This document shows positions 15,902 to 25,300 of a stretch of DNA of 64,000 nucleotides, one piece after another; within the stretch, counting starts at the first letter, position 1; the number at the start of each line of letters is the position of its first letter. Both the position numbers and the translations under genes were made by a program. The stretch is from Streptomyces sp. HmicA12 (GTDB lineage: Bacteria; Actinomycetota; Actinomycetes; Streptomycetales; Streptomycetaceae): contig NZ_KB891831.1 in the NCBI RefSeq assembly GCF_000373565.1, positions 373,330-437,329 of the forward strand, read 5' to 3'. The notes beneath the pieces were generated by a model. The model saw nothing but the letters and a program-made list of their open reading frames with translations. It searched no databases and was not told where the DNA came from.

Positions 15902-18099
15902 CGACCTCTGCCGTGTCCACCCGGCACTGGTGGCTGGACGCCACCACGCACCTCACCGACGGGCAGCCCCCGCCGACCGCCGCGCTGACGGTGCGCTCCC
16001 ACCGCCGGTTGCGCGGACCGTTCACCGCCGCGCACTGCCTGCTGCATCAAGCGGTGCCCCAACTCGTCGAGCGGGACAGTGAGCTGGTGGCAGCGGCCCG
16101 CGCCCTGGAGGTGGAGTCGATCGCGCCGGAGCTGATGGCGATGGTGCCGACGCCGCCGCAGACCCTCACCAACCTCGCCGCCGCCAAGGAGCGGACCCGC
16201 TTCTATCCGGCGACGCGCGCCCTGCGCATCGCGCACGGTGTGGCCGAACTCCTGATGGACTGGGCCCGGTCGGCCCACCCGAAGGGCGTGGCCGTCGCCT
16301 TCCGCGGCCTCGACGACGCCGATCCCACGGACCGCGATCTGGTGGCCGTGCTGCTGCGCCGCTGCGATCCCGCCGTGCTCACCGTGGTCGTCGACGGCGC
16401 GGGGGCCGCCGACGACCTGCTCGGCAAGGCCCTGGCCGCGCACGCCCACCGGGCACCCCGGCTTCCCTTCATGGACGGGGAGTTGCTGCCCGACAGCGAT
16501 CCGGCGCAGCTGTACGTCGACGCCGACGGCACCGGAGACGACCCGCGCCTGCGCCACGCCTACGACGCGCTGCCCGCCGACGAGCGGGCCCGCCGGCACT
16601 CCGCGCGGGCCGCGCTGCTCGCCGCCCGCGAGGAGCCCACGCTGCGGCTCGGCGCGATCCCCTACCACCTCGAACGCGGCACGGACCCGCGCGGCGCGGG
16701 TGTCGCCGCGATCGTCGAAGCGGTCAACACCTGCTTCGACAAGGGCTTCTACGAGGCGGTGATCGACCTCGCGGAGCGCGGGCGCGCGCTGCTCGGCCCC
16801 GGGGAGGGTTCGCGCACGTACTGGAACCTCACGCACAAGATCGGGGCGTGCCTGTGCTACCTGGGGCGCGGGCACGACGCCTTCCCCCGCTTCGAGGAGA
16901 TGCGGCGCGGCTCGCTCTCGCCCGATGTCCACATGGGTACGGCGTATCTGATGGCGATGCTGTACACCCGTTTCCTGCCGAAGGACGACCACGACGAGGA
17001 TCTCGCTCTGGCCTGGGTGAACACGGCGATCTCGATCGCCGACGTGCACCCCGACCCGCACAAGCGGATCCTGGTGCGGGCGTTCATGCGCAACGCGCGC
17101 GCCCTGGTGGAGCTGCACCGCGGCAATGTGGACGGCTCGCTCGCCCTGGTCGACGAGGCGATGGCCATCACGGACGCGGACTTCGGCCCGGACGAGCAAC
17201 TCCTGCACCGCAGCGTGCTGTTGTACAACCGGGCGCAGGTGCGCGGCGCCCGCGGCGACCACTCAGGCTCGCTGCGCGACTACGACGAGGTGATCCGCCG
17301 TGATCCCGACTACGGCGACTACTACTTCGAGCGGGCCGCGCAGCACCGGGCGCTCGGCAGGCACCGGGCGGCGCTCGCGGACTACGCGGCGGCGATCCGG
17401 CTCACCCCGCCGTTCTACGAGGCACACTTCAACCGGGCGGACCTGCTGCGCGAGCTCGGCGACGAGGCGGGCGCGTCGCGGGACCTGGACCACGCCCTCG
17501 ACCTCGAACCCGACCACATCGAGTCCCTGGTGCACCGCGCCGACCTGCACCTGGGACGCGGCGACCTCGACCGGGCGGCGGCCGACATCGACCACGGCCT
17601 CACCCTCGCCCCCGGTCAGCCCCAACTTCTCGCCGCACGGGGCGCGTTGCTGGCCGAACGGGGCGACACCGGTGCCGCGTACGAAAGTTACTCGGCGGCG
17701 TTGCGGGCGGACCCCGGCTGTGTCGCCGCCTGGGCCAACCGAGCCGTGCTCGCCTTCGAGGCCGGGGACCACGGCCGGGCGGTCGCCGACCTGGACGCGG
17801 CGCTCGCGCTCAGCGACGACGCCGAGTTGCGGACCAACCGGGCCGTCGCGCTCCAGGCGCTGGGCGACCACCGGCGGGCCGTCGAGGACCTGGACCGGGC
17901 GGTGCTCGACGCGTCCGGCGCCCCCGACCCGGAACTGCTGTATCTGCGCGGGGTCAGCCGCTTCGCTCTCGGCGAGGAGGCGGGCGCCCTCGCGGACTGG
18001 CGGGCCCATCTGGCCGCGTACCCGAAGGACGACGCCTCGCCGCACGCCGAGCGGATCCACGCCCGCGCCGGGGCCGCGCTGCGGGAAGGCGCGGCGTGA
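15898..18099 (+). CDS. Large TPR-repeat protein of the peptide operon
   Basis: A 733-residue, apparently soluble protein. The C-terminal part (about 290-720) is a long array of tetratricopeptide repeats, for example NRAQVRGARGDHSGSLRDYD, ERAAQHRALGRHRAALADYA and NRADLLRELGDEAGASRDLD, suited to binding peptides or partner proteins. The N-terminal 250 residues (AHCLLHQAVPQLVERDSELV, later FRGLDDADPTDRDLVAVLLRR and LTVVVDGAG) resemble the AAA/STAND NTPase-TPR regulators in layout, but I find no Walker A lysine, so NTP hydrolysis is doubtful. Its start and stop overlap both neighbours by four bases. TPR partners occur in other small-peptide systems such as FxsT. Confidence 0.8.
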   Translation: MTTSAVSTRHWWLDATTHLTDGQPPPTAALTVRSHRRLRGPFTAAHCLLHQAVPQLVERDSELVAAARALEVESIAPELMAMVPTPPQTLTNLAAAKERTRFYPATRALRIAHGVAELLMDWARSAHPKGVAVAFRGLDDADPTDRDLVAVLLRRCDPAVLTVVVDGAGAADDLLGKALAAHAHRAPRLPFMDGELLPDSDPAQLYVDADGTGDDPRLRHAYDALPADERARRHSARAALLAAREEPTLRLGAIPYHLERGTDPRGAGVAAIVEAVNTCFDKGFYEAVIDLAERGRALLGPGEGSRTYWNLTHKIGACLCYLGRGHDAFPRFEEMRRGSLSPDVHMGTAYLMAMLYTRFLPKDDHDEDLALAWVNTAISIADVHPDPHKRILVRAFMRNARALVELHRGNVDGSLALVDEAMAITDADFGPDEQLLHRSVLLYNRAQVRGARGDHSGSLRDYDEVIRRDPDYGDYYFERAAQHRALGRHRAALADYAAAIRLTPPFYEAHFNRADLLRELGDEAGASRDLDHALDLEPDHIESLVHRADLHLGRGDLDRAAADIDHGLTLAPGQPQLLAARGALLAERGDTGAAYESYSAALRADPGCVAAWANRAVLAFEAGDHGRAVADLDAALALSDDAELRTNRAVALQALGDHRRAVEDLDRAVLDASGAPDPELLYLRGVSRFALGEEAGALADWRAHLAAYPKDDASPHAERIHARAGAALREGAA

Positions 18100-18647
18100 G
18101 CGGCGCCGAAGCGGTGCGGCAGGACAGCGGCCCGGTCCCGGCCGGGCCGCTGGAGCCGGCCCGCGCCGACCTCGTCCGCTCCGTGCTGCGGCGGCACGCC
18201 AAAGGCGTCGCCGTGGTGACGGTCGGCGGGGAGCCGCCCGTCGGGTTCTGCGTGACGTCGCTGGCCTCGCTCTCCCTCGACCCGCCGCTGATGTCGTTCA
18301 CGGTCGGGCTGCGCTCGGCGTCGTGGGGCGCGGTGCGGGACGCGACGTGGGTGATGGTGCAGCTTCTCGCGGCGGGGCAGGAGGAGGTGGCCCGGGTGTT
18401 CGGCGGCCCGGGCCACGCCCGGTTCGGGCCCGGCACCCGCTGGCACCGCGATCCGCTGGGGCTGCCCGCGCTCGACGGGGTGCTCGCCCGGTTCGTGCTC
18501 GCACCGGTCACCTTCCGCCCGGTCGGTGACCACGCGCTGGTCATCGGGCTCGTCGTGCGGGCCGTGCGGGTCACGGACGCCGGGCCGCTGGTCCACCACG
18601 ACGGGGAGTTCGTCGGCCTTCCGGCCACGGCCACCACCCCGGGCTGA
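18096..18647 (+). CDS. Flavin reductase-like FMN-binding split-barrel protein
   Basis: A 183-residue protein with the HpaC/FMN reductase pattern: RRHAKGVAVVTVGGEPPVGFCVTSLASLSLDPPLMSF (quoted partly: GFCVTSLASLSLDPPLMSF), then the GPGHARF and LVIGLVV segments of the barrel. Such proteins use NAD(P)H to supply reduced flavin to a partner monooxygenase or bind FMN directly. GTG at 18096 overlaps the TPR stop (GTGA), so it belongs to the peptide operon. It could provide redox chemistry for peptide tailoring, or simply be a passenger; no partner oxygenase lies in the operon. Confidence 0.85.
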   Translation: MSGAEAVRQDSGPVPAGPLEPARADLVRSVLRRHAKGVAVVTVGGEPPVGFCVTSLASLSLDPPLMSFTVGLRSASWGAVRDATWVMVQLLAAGQEEVARVFGGPGHARFGPGTRWHRDPLGLPALDGVLARFVLAPVTFRPVGDHALVIGLVVRAVRVTDAGPLVHHDGEFVGLPATATTPG

Positions 18648-18741
18648 CTCATCGGCCACGGCAGGCGCCGCGCACTGGCCCATTGGTACAGTCGGCAAGG
18701 ATCAGCCCAGCAGTTCCGGCCCCTGAAGGAGCCCGCCGCCG

Positions 18742-19227
18742 ATGGCCGTGGACCAGCTCGACACCCGTATTCTGCGGCTCCTCCTGGAGCAGCCGCGCAC
18801 CAGCGTCCGCGAGTACGCGCGCATCCTCGGGGTGGCCCGCGGCACCCTGCAGGCCCGCCTCGACCGGCTGGAGCGGGACGGCGTCATCACCGGCGCGGCC
18901 CCCACCCTCTCCCCCGCCGCGCTCGGCCACCCGGTCCTCGCCTTCGTGCACATCGAGGTCACGCAGGGCCACCTGGCCGACGTCGCCGACGAACTGGCCG
19001 GGGTCCCGGAGATCATCGAGGCGCACTCGATCACCGGCGGCGGCGATCTCCTCGCCCGCGCGGCGGCCCGCGACGCCGAGCACCTGGAGGACGTCATCCA
19101 GCAGCTCAACCGGCTGCCCGGGGTGGTCCGCACCCGTACCGAGGTGGCGCTGCGCGAGCGCGTGCCGCACCGGGTGCTGCCGCTGGTGGAGGCCATCGGC
19201 AAGGCGGCGGCAGCGGACCGTAAGTGA
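18742..19227 (+). CDS. Lrp/AsnC family regulator
   Basis: A 161-residue protein with an N-terminal helix-turn-helix (LDTRILRLLLEQPRTSVREYARILGVARGTLQARLDRLERDGVI, seen as VREYARILGVARGTLQARL) and a C-terminal RAM ligand-binding domain including the glycine motif SITGGGDLLARAAA. Such proteins sense amino acids or related small molecules. It lies 94 bases after the flavin reductase with its own ribosome site (GAAGGAG), and precedes the HAD phosphatase by 34 bases. Whether it controls the peptide operon upstream is open. Confidence 0.9.
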   Translation: MAVDQLDTRILRLLLEQPRTSVREYARILGVARGTLQARLDRLERDGVITGAAPTLSPAALGHPVLAFVHIEVTQGHLADVADELAGVPEIIEAHSITGGGDLLARAAARDAEHLEDVIQQLNRLPGVVRTRTEVALRERVPHRVLPLVEAIGKAAAADRK

Positions 19228-19261
19228 TCACTCGTCCGTCGCTTCCTGCATGCTGGAAGGC

Positions 19262-19969
19262 ATGAACGACCCCAGCCACCTCTTCGGCGACACCGCCGTC
19301 GTCTTCGACCTCGACGGCACGCTCGTCGACAGCGAGCCCAACTACTTCAAGGCGTCCCTGGGGACACTGGCCCGCTACGGCGTGCACGACTTCACCTGGG
19401 CCGACCACGAGACCTACGTCGGCATCTCCACGCTCGAGACGATCGCGATCTGGAGGCGGAGGTACGGCATCGAGGCGTCGGCCGCCGAACTCCTCGCCGA
19501 CCTGAACGTCCGCTACCTCGACATCGCCCGCGCCGACACCCACGTCTTCCCGCAGATGCGGCTGTTCGTGGAGCGGCTGCACGCGGCCGGCGTCCCGATG
19601 ATCGTCGCGTCCGGGTCGTCCCCGGAGGCGATCGGGACGATCCTCACCGGCACCGGCCTGATCGCCCAACTCCCGCGCCACGTCTCGGCGGACGAGGTCG
19701 CACACGGCAAACCGGCCCCCGACGTGTTCCTGGAGGCGGCCCGCCGGCTCGGCGTGACCCCGGCGCGCTGCGTCGTCCTGGAGGACGCGGCGCCCGGCGC
19801 GCGGGCCGCGCACGCGGCGGGCATGCGCTGCATCGCGCTGCCGTACGTGGCGGCGCAGGCGGACGATCCGGCGTTCACCGCGGCCGACCTGCTCTTCAAG
19901 GGCGGTCAGGAGGAGTTCACGGCGCGGGCCGCGTGCGACTGGCTCGAACGGTCAGCTCGGTCTTCCTGA
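19262..19969 (+). CDS. HAD-superfamily phosphatase (beta-phosphoglucomutase-like)
   Basis: A 235-residue soluble enzyme. Motif I is VVFDLDGTLVDSE (nucleophile Asp16), motif II is IVASGSS, motif III includes HGKPAPDVFLEAA and motif IV is VVLEDAAPGARAA, all characteristic of the subgroup with an alpha-helical cap. It dephosphorylates a sugar phosphate or other small metabolite. ATG at 19262 follows GGAAGG. Its last 53 bases overlap the 3' end of the convergent AMP-ligase gene. Confidence 0.88.
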   Translation: MNDPSHLFGDTAVVFDLDGTLVDSEPNYFKASLGTLARYGVHDFTWADHETYVGISTLETIAIWRRRYGIEASAAELLADLNVRYLDIARADTHVFPQMRLFVERLHAAGVPMIVASGSSPEAIGTILTGTGLIAQLPRHVSADEVAHGKPAPDVFLEAARRLGVTPARCVVLEDAAPGARAAHAAGMRCIALPYVAAQADDPAFTAADLLFKGGQEEFTARAACDWLERSARSS

Positions 19970-21572
19970 TCTTCCCGGTGGGGGTGAGCGGAAGGTCGTC
20001 GACGACCTCGACGACGTAGGGCACCTTGTACGTCGCCATCGTCGCGGCCGCCCACTCCCGCAGCGCCTCCCCGGTGAGCGTCGACGCGGGGACGGTGCGC
20101 ACGAACGCGTAGGGCCGCTCGCCGCGCTCGGGGTCCGGCACGGCGACGACGGCCGCGGCGAGGACGTCCGGGTGCTGGGCGAGGAGCGTCTCGACCTCGG
20201 TCGGGAACACGCTCATCCCCTTCACCTTGATCATGTCCTTGTCGCGGCCGAGGTAGTGCAGAGCGCCCTCCTCGTCGAGGGCGCCGATGTCTCCGGTGTG
20301 CAGCCAGCCGTCGCGCAGGGCGCCCGCGGTGGCCTCGGGCGCGCGCCAGTAGCGGGTGAGCACGGACGGGCCGCGGACCACGATCTCGCCGCGTTCGCCG
20401 AGCGGCAGCGGGGCGCCGGTGGCGAAGTCGACGACCATGAAGTCCGTGCCGGGGACGGGCAGCCCGCAGAAGACGGGATCGCTCAGCAGATCCTGGTCGC
20501 CGTCCTGGAAGCCGAGGGTGTTGGTGTCGCTGGTGTGCGTCTCCGTCATCCCGTACGAGGCCTCGCGCAGCACGCTGTGCTCGCCGACGGCCGCCTTCCA
20601 GCGGGCGCGCAGCGCGGGGGTGAGCTTGCGGATGAAGGAGACGGTGAGCGGGGTAGTGAGCGTGGACAGGTCGTACCGGTCGAGCTCGGGATGCTCCAGG
20701 ATCTCCAGGTAGTTCTCGACGGTGCCCGCCATGGTGGTCACGCCGTGGGTCGCGACGGCGCGCAGCACCTCACCGGCGTCCCAGCGGGCGAGGAGCACGC
20801 TGGTGCCGCCGGAGACGAGCGGGGCGAGCACGCCGAGGTTCTCTCCGGCGATCCAGAAGATCGGCAGGTAGCAGACGGAGACGATGCCGTTCGTCCGGGC
20901 GTCCGCGTCGGGCATGCGGCCGTTGTCGATGGCGGTGGCCGTGTAGACCATGTGGCGCTGGGTGTGTTCGCAGCCCTTGGGGAGTCCGGTGGTGCCGCCG
21001 GTGTAGTTGAGGGCGGCGAGCGCGTCGAGGTCGTCCGCGATCGGCTCGTGGCGGGGGTGGGCGAGGGCGGTGGGCCAGTCGGCGTCGGCGAGCACGGCGC
21101 GTACGGGCGTGTCGTCCCGCACCTCGTCGAGGACCGGCAGCAGGGCGGCCGCGGTGATGACCAGCTCCGGTGCGGCGTCGTTCAGTTCGTGGCGCAGTTC
21201 GGCCGCGCGGAACATCGGGTTGACGGGTACGTGGACCGCGCCGAGCCGCAGCACGGCGAGGAAGGCCACGACGAAGCGTGCGCCGTTCGGCAGGAAGACA
21301 CCGACACGGTCGCCGGGCGCCACGCCGTGCGCGGCGAGCCATCCCGCCAACCGGGCCGCCCGGTCGTCGAGTTGCCGGTACGAGAGCGTCTCGTCGGCGG
21401 TGACGAGCGCGGGCCGGTCGGGGTGGAGCGAGGCCCAGCGCGCGACATGGGCGGGAACCGTCAACTCCCCTGCCTCGTGCGCGGTTCCGGACGGCTGGCG
21501 GCCTTGCCGTGCCTTCGCCTGGCGGGCCCTGAGGTCGCTCAGGTAGGCGTCGATCGCTATGCCTGTGGACAA
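19917..21572 (-). CDS. Class I adenylate-forming acyl-CoA synthetase
   Basis: A 551-residue ANL-family enzyme. The ATP-binding P-loop is YTGGTTGLPKGCEHT (about residues 190-204). Later motifs include SYGMTETH, GWLHTGDIGALDEEG, the hinge GRDKDMIKVKG and the C-terminal PLTPTGKIRKTEL with the catalytic lysine. It activates a carboxylic acid to its CoA thioester in the cytoplasm. The TetR gene starts 21 bases upstream on the same strand, and a biotin-dependent acyl-CoA carboxylase is divergent, which suggests activation followed by carboxylation of an unusual acid in catabolism. Confidence 0.9.
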   Translation of the reverse strand: MSTGIAIDAYLSDLRARQAKARQGRQPSGTAHEAGELTVPAHVARWASLHPDRPALVTADETLSYRQLDDRAARLAGWLAAHGVAPGDRVGVFLPNGARFVVAFLAVLRLGAVHVPVNPMFRAAELRHELNDAAPELVITAAALLPVLDEVRDDTPVRAVLADADWPTALAHPRHEPIADDLDALAALNYTGGTTGLPKGCEHTQRHMVYTATAIDNGRMPDADARTNGIVSVCYLPIFWIAGENLGVLAPLVSGGTSVLLARWDAGEVLRAVATHGVTTMAGTVENYLEILEHPELDRYDLSTLTTPLTVSFIRKLTPALRARWKAAVGEHSVLREASYGMTETHTSDTNTLGFQDGDQDLLSDPVFCGLPVPGTDFMVVDFATGAPLPLGERGEIVVRGPSVLTRYWRAPEATAGALRDGWLHTGDIGALDEEGALHYLGRDKDMIKVKGMSVFPTEVETLLAQHPDVLAAAVVAVPDPERGERPYAFVRTVPASTLTGEALREWAAATMATYKVPYVVEVVDDLPLTPTGKIRKTELTVRASRTRPAP

Positions 21573-21593
21573 GGTGCGGCTCCCTGTTGTCGG

Positions 21594-22238
21594 CTACTGC
21601 TGCGGTGGTGCCCCGAGACCGAGAAGGTGCAGATACATGGTGGTGACGTCCCGCACCGCCGACTCGTACGAGGCCGGGTGCGCGGCCACGATGCGCGCGA
21701 ACTCCACGCTCATGCCGCCGACGGCACGCGAGAGGGTGAGCGGGTCGACGACGGGGTGCGCGCGCCCCTCGGCGGCGACGCGGCGGACGTAGCGGGCGGC
21801 GCGACGGACCGGCCGCTCGCGGATCTCCTCCCACAGGGCGCGCACCTCGGCGTCGCCGCGCGCCTGTTGTTCAAGGAGGCCGAGTAGCGGAAGGTGGCGG
21901 GCGTACGCGGCGATGAAGGCGGCCGTCGAGGCCCCGGCGACCGCCGCCACGTCGTCGGTGTCGACGCCCGGCACGTCCTGCGCGGCGAGGAACGCGTCCC
22001 GTACCCGCGCCGCGAGCACCCGGAACACCTCGTCCTTCGACGCGAAGTACACGTAGAAGCTCGCGCGTGAGACCTCGGCCTCCGCCGTGATGTCGGCGAT
22101 GGTCGCGGGTCCGTGTCCGAGCCGTCCGAAGACCGACTCGGCCGCGTCGAGGAGCCGGCCGCGCGCCGGTGCGTCCGTGCGGTCGCGGGCGGTGCGGGTC
22201 GCCCACTCCTGAGCTGCCTGTCGTCTGCGTGCTGCCAC
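21594..22238 (-). CDS. TetR family regulator of the ligase/carboxylase region
   Basis: A 214-residue protein: an N-terminal TetR DNA-binding domain (RLLDAAESVFGRLGHGPATIADITAEAEVSRASFYVYFASKDE, visible as ADITAEAEVSRASFYVYF) and a helical ligand domain with WEEIRERPVRRAA and HPVVDPLTLSRAVGGM. The start is GTG at 22238. A 24-bp palindrome at 22250-22273 lies between it and the divergent carboxylase gene and is the probable operator for both directions. The natural ligand is likely an acyl-CoA made by the neighbouring enzymes (inference). Confidence 0.9.
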   Translation of the reverse strand: MAARRRQAAQEWATRTARDRTDAPARGRLLDAAESVFGRLGHGPATIADITAEAEVSRASFYVYFASKDEVFRVLAARVRDAFLAAQDVPGVDTDDVAAVAGASTAAFIAAYARHLPLLGLLEQQARGDAEVRALWEEIRERPVRRAARYVRRVAAEGRAHPVVDPLTLSRAVGGMSVEFARIVAAHPASYESAVRDVTTMYLHLLGLGAPPQQ

Positions 22239-22249
22239 AGCGCCAGACT

Positions 22250-22273
22250 ATTGACGTTGACGTCAGTGTCAAT
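22250..22273. promoter_or_regulatory. 24-bp imperfect palindrome, probable TetR operator
   Basis: ATTGACGTTGAC (22250-22261) matches the reverse complement of GTCAGTGTCAAT (22262-22273) at 10 of 12 positions, centred on GACGTC. It sits in the 77-base divergent gap between the TetR start and the carboxylase start and includes TTGACG, which can be a -35. That is where a repressor would block both promoters. Confidence 0.7.
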
Positions 22274-22315
22274 GAGCATGACGGAACTCGTGCACGCCAC
22301 TCTCCGGAGGGTCTT

Positions 22316-25300
22316 ATGGGGTCTGCCGCCGTACTCGTCGCCAACCGGGGCGAGATCGCCGTACGTGTCCTGCGCGCCGCCGCCGACCTGGGGCTGCGCG
22401 CGATCGCGGTGCACGAGCCCGGCGACGACGGGCATGTCCGGCGAGCGGACGAGGTGGTCCCGCTCGCGGCGGGCGGTTATCTGGACGCGGACGCGCTGGT
22501 GGCGGCCGCCCGTCGGACGGGCTGCGGGTATCTGCACCCGGGGTACGGGTTCCTGAGCGAGTCGGCCGGTCTGGCGCGGCGGTGCGCGGAGGCCGGGATC
22601 GTGTTCGTCGGCCCTTCGCCGGAGGCGCTCGACCTGTTCGGGGACAAGGCGCGGGCCCGGGCGCTGGCCGTCGGGGCGGGCGTGCCGGTGCTGCCGGGCA
22701 CGGACTGTGCGACGTCCTTGGAGCAGGCGCGGGCGTTCCTCGCCGGCGGTCCGGTGATGGTGAAGGCGGTGGGCGGGGGCGGCGGCCGCGGGATGCGCGT
22801 CGTCCGCGCAGACGAGGAGCTGGAGCCGGCATGGGAGCGGTGCCGGTCCGAGGCGCAACAGGGCTTCGGTCGCGCCGAGTTGTACGTGGAGCGACTGTGG
22901 GAGGGCGCGCGCCACATCGAGGTGCAGGTCGTCGCCGACGGCGCCGGGACGGTCGGGCATCTGTGGGAGCGGGACTGCAGCGCGCAGCGACGCCATCAGA
23001 AGCTCGTCGAGATCGCCCCGGCCCCCGTACTGGAGCCGGCCGTGCGGGAGCGGTTGCTCGACGCGGCGCTGCGGCTCGCGCGCGCCGCCCGCTACCAGGG
23101 GCTCGGCACGGTCGAATTCCTCGTCAGGGGCGAGGAGTTCGTGTTCATCGAGGCCAATCCGCGGCTCCAGGTGGAGCACACGGTGACCGAGGAGGTGACC
23201 GGTGTCGACCTCGTCGCCGCGCAGCTGCGGATCGCGGCGGGCGAGACGCTTGCCGATCTGGGGCTCGACGTGCCGCCGCCGGTGCGCGGGTTCGCGGTGC
23301 AGGCGCGGGTGAACGCGGAGGTGACGGCGCCGGACGGGGCGGTGCGTCCGTCGGCGGGACGGATCACCCGCTTCGACGTACCGACGGGGCCCGGGGTGCG
23401 GGTCGACACGGCCGCGCGCACCGGCACGGAGGTGGGGACGCGCTACGACTCGCTCCTCGCGAAGGTGATCGCACATGCGCCGCGGGGCGGGTTCGCGGCG
23501 GCCTGCGCGCGGGCCGGGCGCGCCCTCGACGAGTTCGCGGTGCAGGGCGTGCGGACGGGAATCCCTCTGCTGGGCGCGCTGCTTGAGCATCCCGGGTTCA
23601 CGGCGGGCGGCGTCGACACCGATTTCGTGCGGCGGCATCTCGCGGAGCTGAACCCCGCGCCGCTCACGGAGGCGTCCGCCCCGGAACCGGGAACGGTCAC
23701 GGCGCCGATGAGCGGCACCGTGGTCGCCGTCGAGGCCCGGCCGGGTCAACACGTGGCGTCCGGGACGGTGTTGCTGGTCCTGGAAGCGATGAAGATGGAG
23801 CACGTCGTGCGCGCCGAGGGCTCCGGTGTCGTACGGGAGGTGCGGGCGAGCATCGGTGAAACAGTCGCGGAGGGTACCGAGTTGGTTCTCCTGGACGTGG
23901 CGGACGACGACGGACCTGAGCAGCGGGAGGCGGCGGCCGCGCTGGACCCCGACGCCGTGCGGCCGGACCTCGCCGCGGCCCTGGACCGGCACGCGTTCGG
24001 CCTCGACGAGAACCGTCCGGAGGCCGTCGCCAAGCGGCACGCGACCGGCCGGCGCACCGCCCGCGAGAACATCGAGGAGCTGTGCGACCCGGGCACGTTC
24101 ACCGAGTTCGGGGCGCTGGCCGTGGCGGCACAGCGGCAGCGCCGCCCGCTGGAGGAGCTGATCCGGGCGACGCCCGCCGACGGCATGGTCACCGGCACCG
24201 GGCGGGTCGGCGGCGCGCCCGCGGTCGTGATGTCGTACGACTACACGGTCCTCGCCGGGACACAGGGCCACAACAACCACCGCAAGACCGACCGGATGCT
24301 GCACATCGCCGAGGAACGCGGCCTGCCGGTGGTGCTGTTCGCGGAGGGCGGCGGCGGGCGGCCCGGCGACACGGACACGGCCGTCATAGCGGGCCTGAAC
24401 GTGCCGACGTTCCAGCGGATGGCGCGGCTGAGCGGCCGGGTGCCGCTGGTCGGGATCGCGTCCGGCCGCTGTTTCGCGGGCAACGCGGCGCTGCTCGGCT
24501 GCTGCGACGTGATCATCGCGACGCCCGAGGCGAACATCGGGATGGGCGGCCCGGCCATGATCGAGGGCGGCGGCCTCGGCGTGTACCGGCCGGAGGAGAT
24601 CGGCCCGCTGTCGGTGCAGGTGCCGAACGGGGTGGTGGACGTGCCGGTCGCCGACGAGGCGGAGGCGGTGCGCGTCGCCCGCGCGTGCCTCGCGTACTTC
24701 CAGGGTTCGCCGGTGAGTTGGGAGGCGCCGGATCAGCGGCTGCTGCGGCATGCGGTGCCCGAGAACCGGCGGCGCGCGTACGACATCCGGGCCGCGATCG
24801 ACGGGCTCGCCGACACGGACTCGGTGCTCGAACTGCGCCGCGGGTTCGGGGTCGGCGTCATCACGGCGCTGGTGCGGATCGAGGGCCGGCCGATGGGGCT
24901 CGTCGCCAACAATCCGGCGCATCTCGGCGGCGCGATCGACCGGGACGCCGCCGACAAGGCCGCCCGGTTCCTGCGGCTCTGCGAGACGTTCGGGCTGCCG
25001 GTCGTCTCGCTGTGCGACACCCCGGGGTTCATGGTCGGCCCGGACGCCGAACGGACGGGTACGGTAAGGCAGTTCGCGGATCTGTTCGTCGCGGGCGCGC
25101 GGCTGACGGTGCCGCTCGTGTGCCTCGTGCTGCGCAAGGCGTACGGGCTCGGGGCGATGGCCATGATGGGCGGTTCGACGCAGGCGCCGGTGGCGACGGC
25201 GGCCTGGCCGAGCGGGGAGTTCGGCGGGATGGGTCTGGAGGGCGCGGTGCGGCTCGGCTACCGGCGCGAGCTGGCGGCCATCGCGGATCCCGCCGAGCGG

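Noticed and set aside
17200..18000. Tandem DNA repeats within the TPR gene
   Set aside because: The periodicity is at the protein level (34-residue TPR units) and the nucleotide copies are strongly diverged, so this is not a DNA repeat array.
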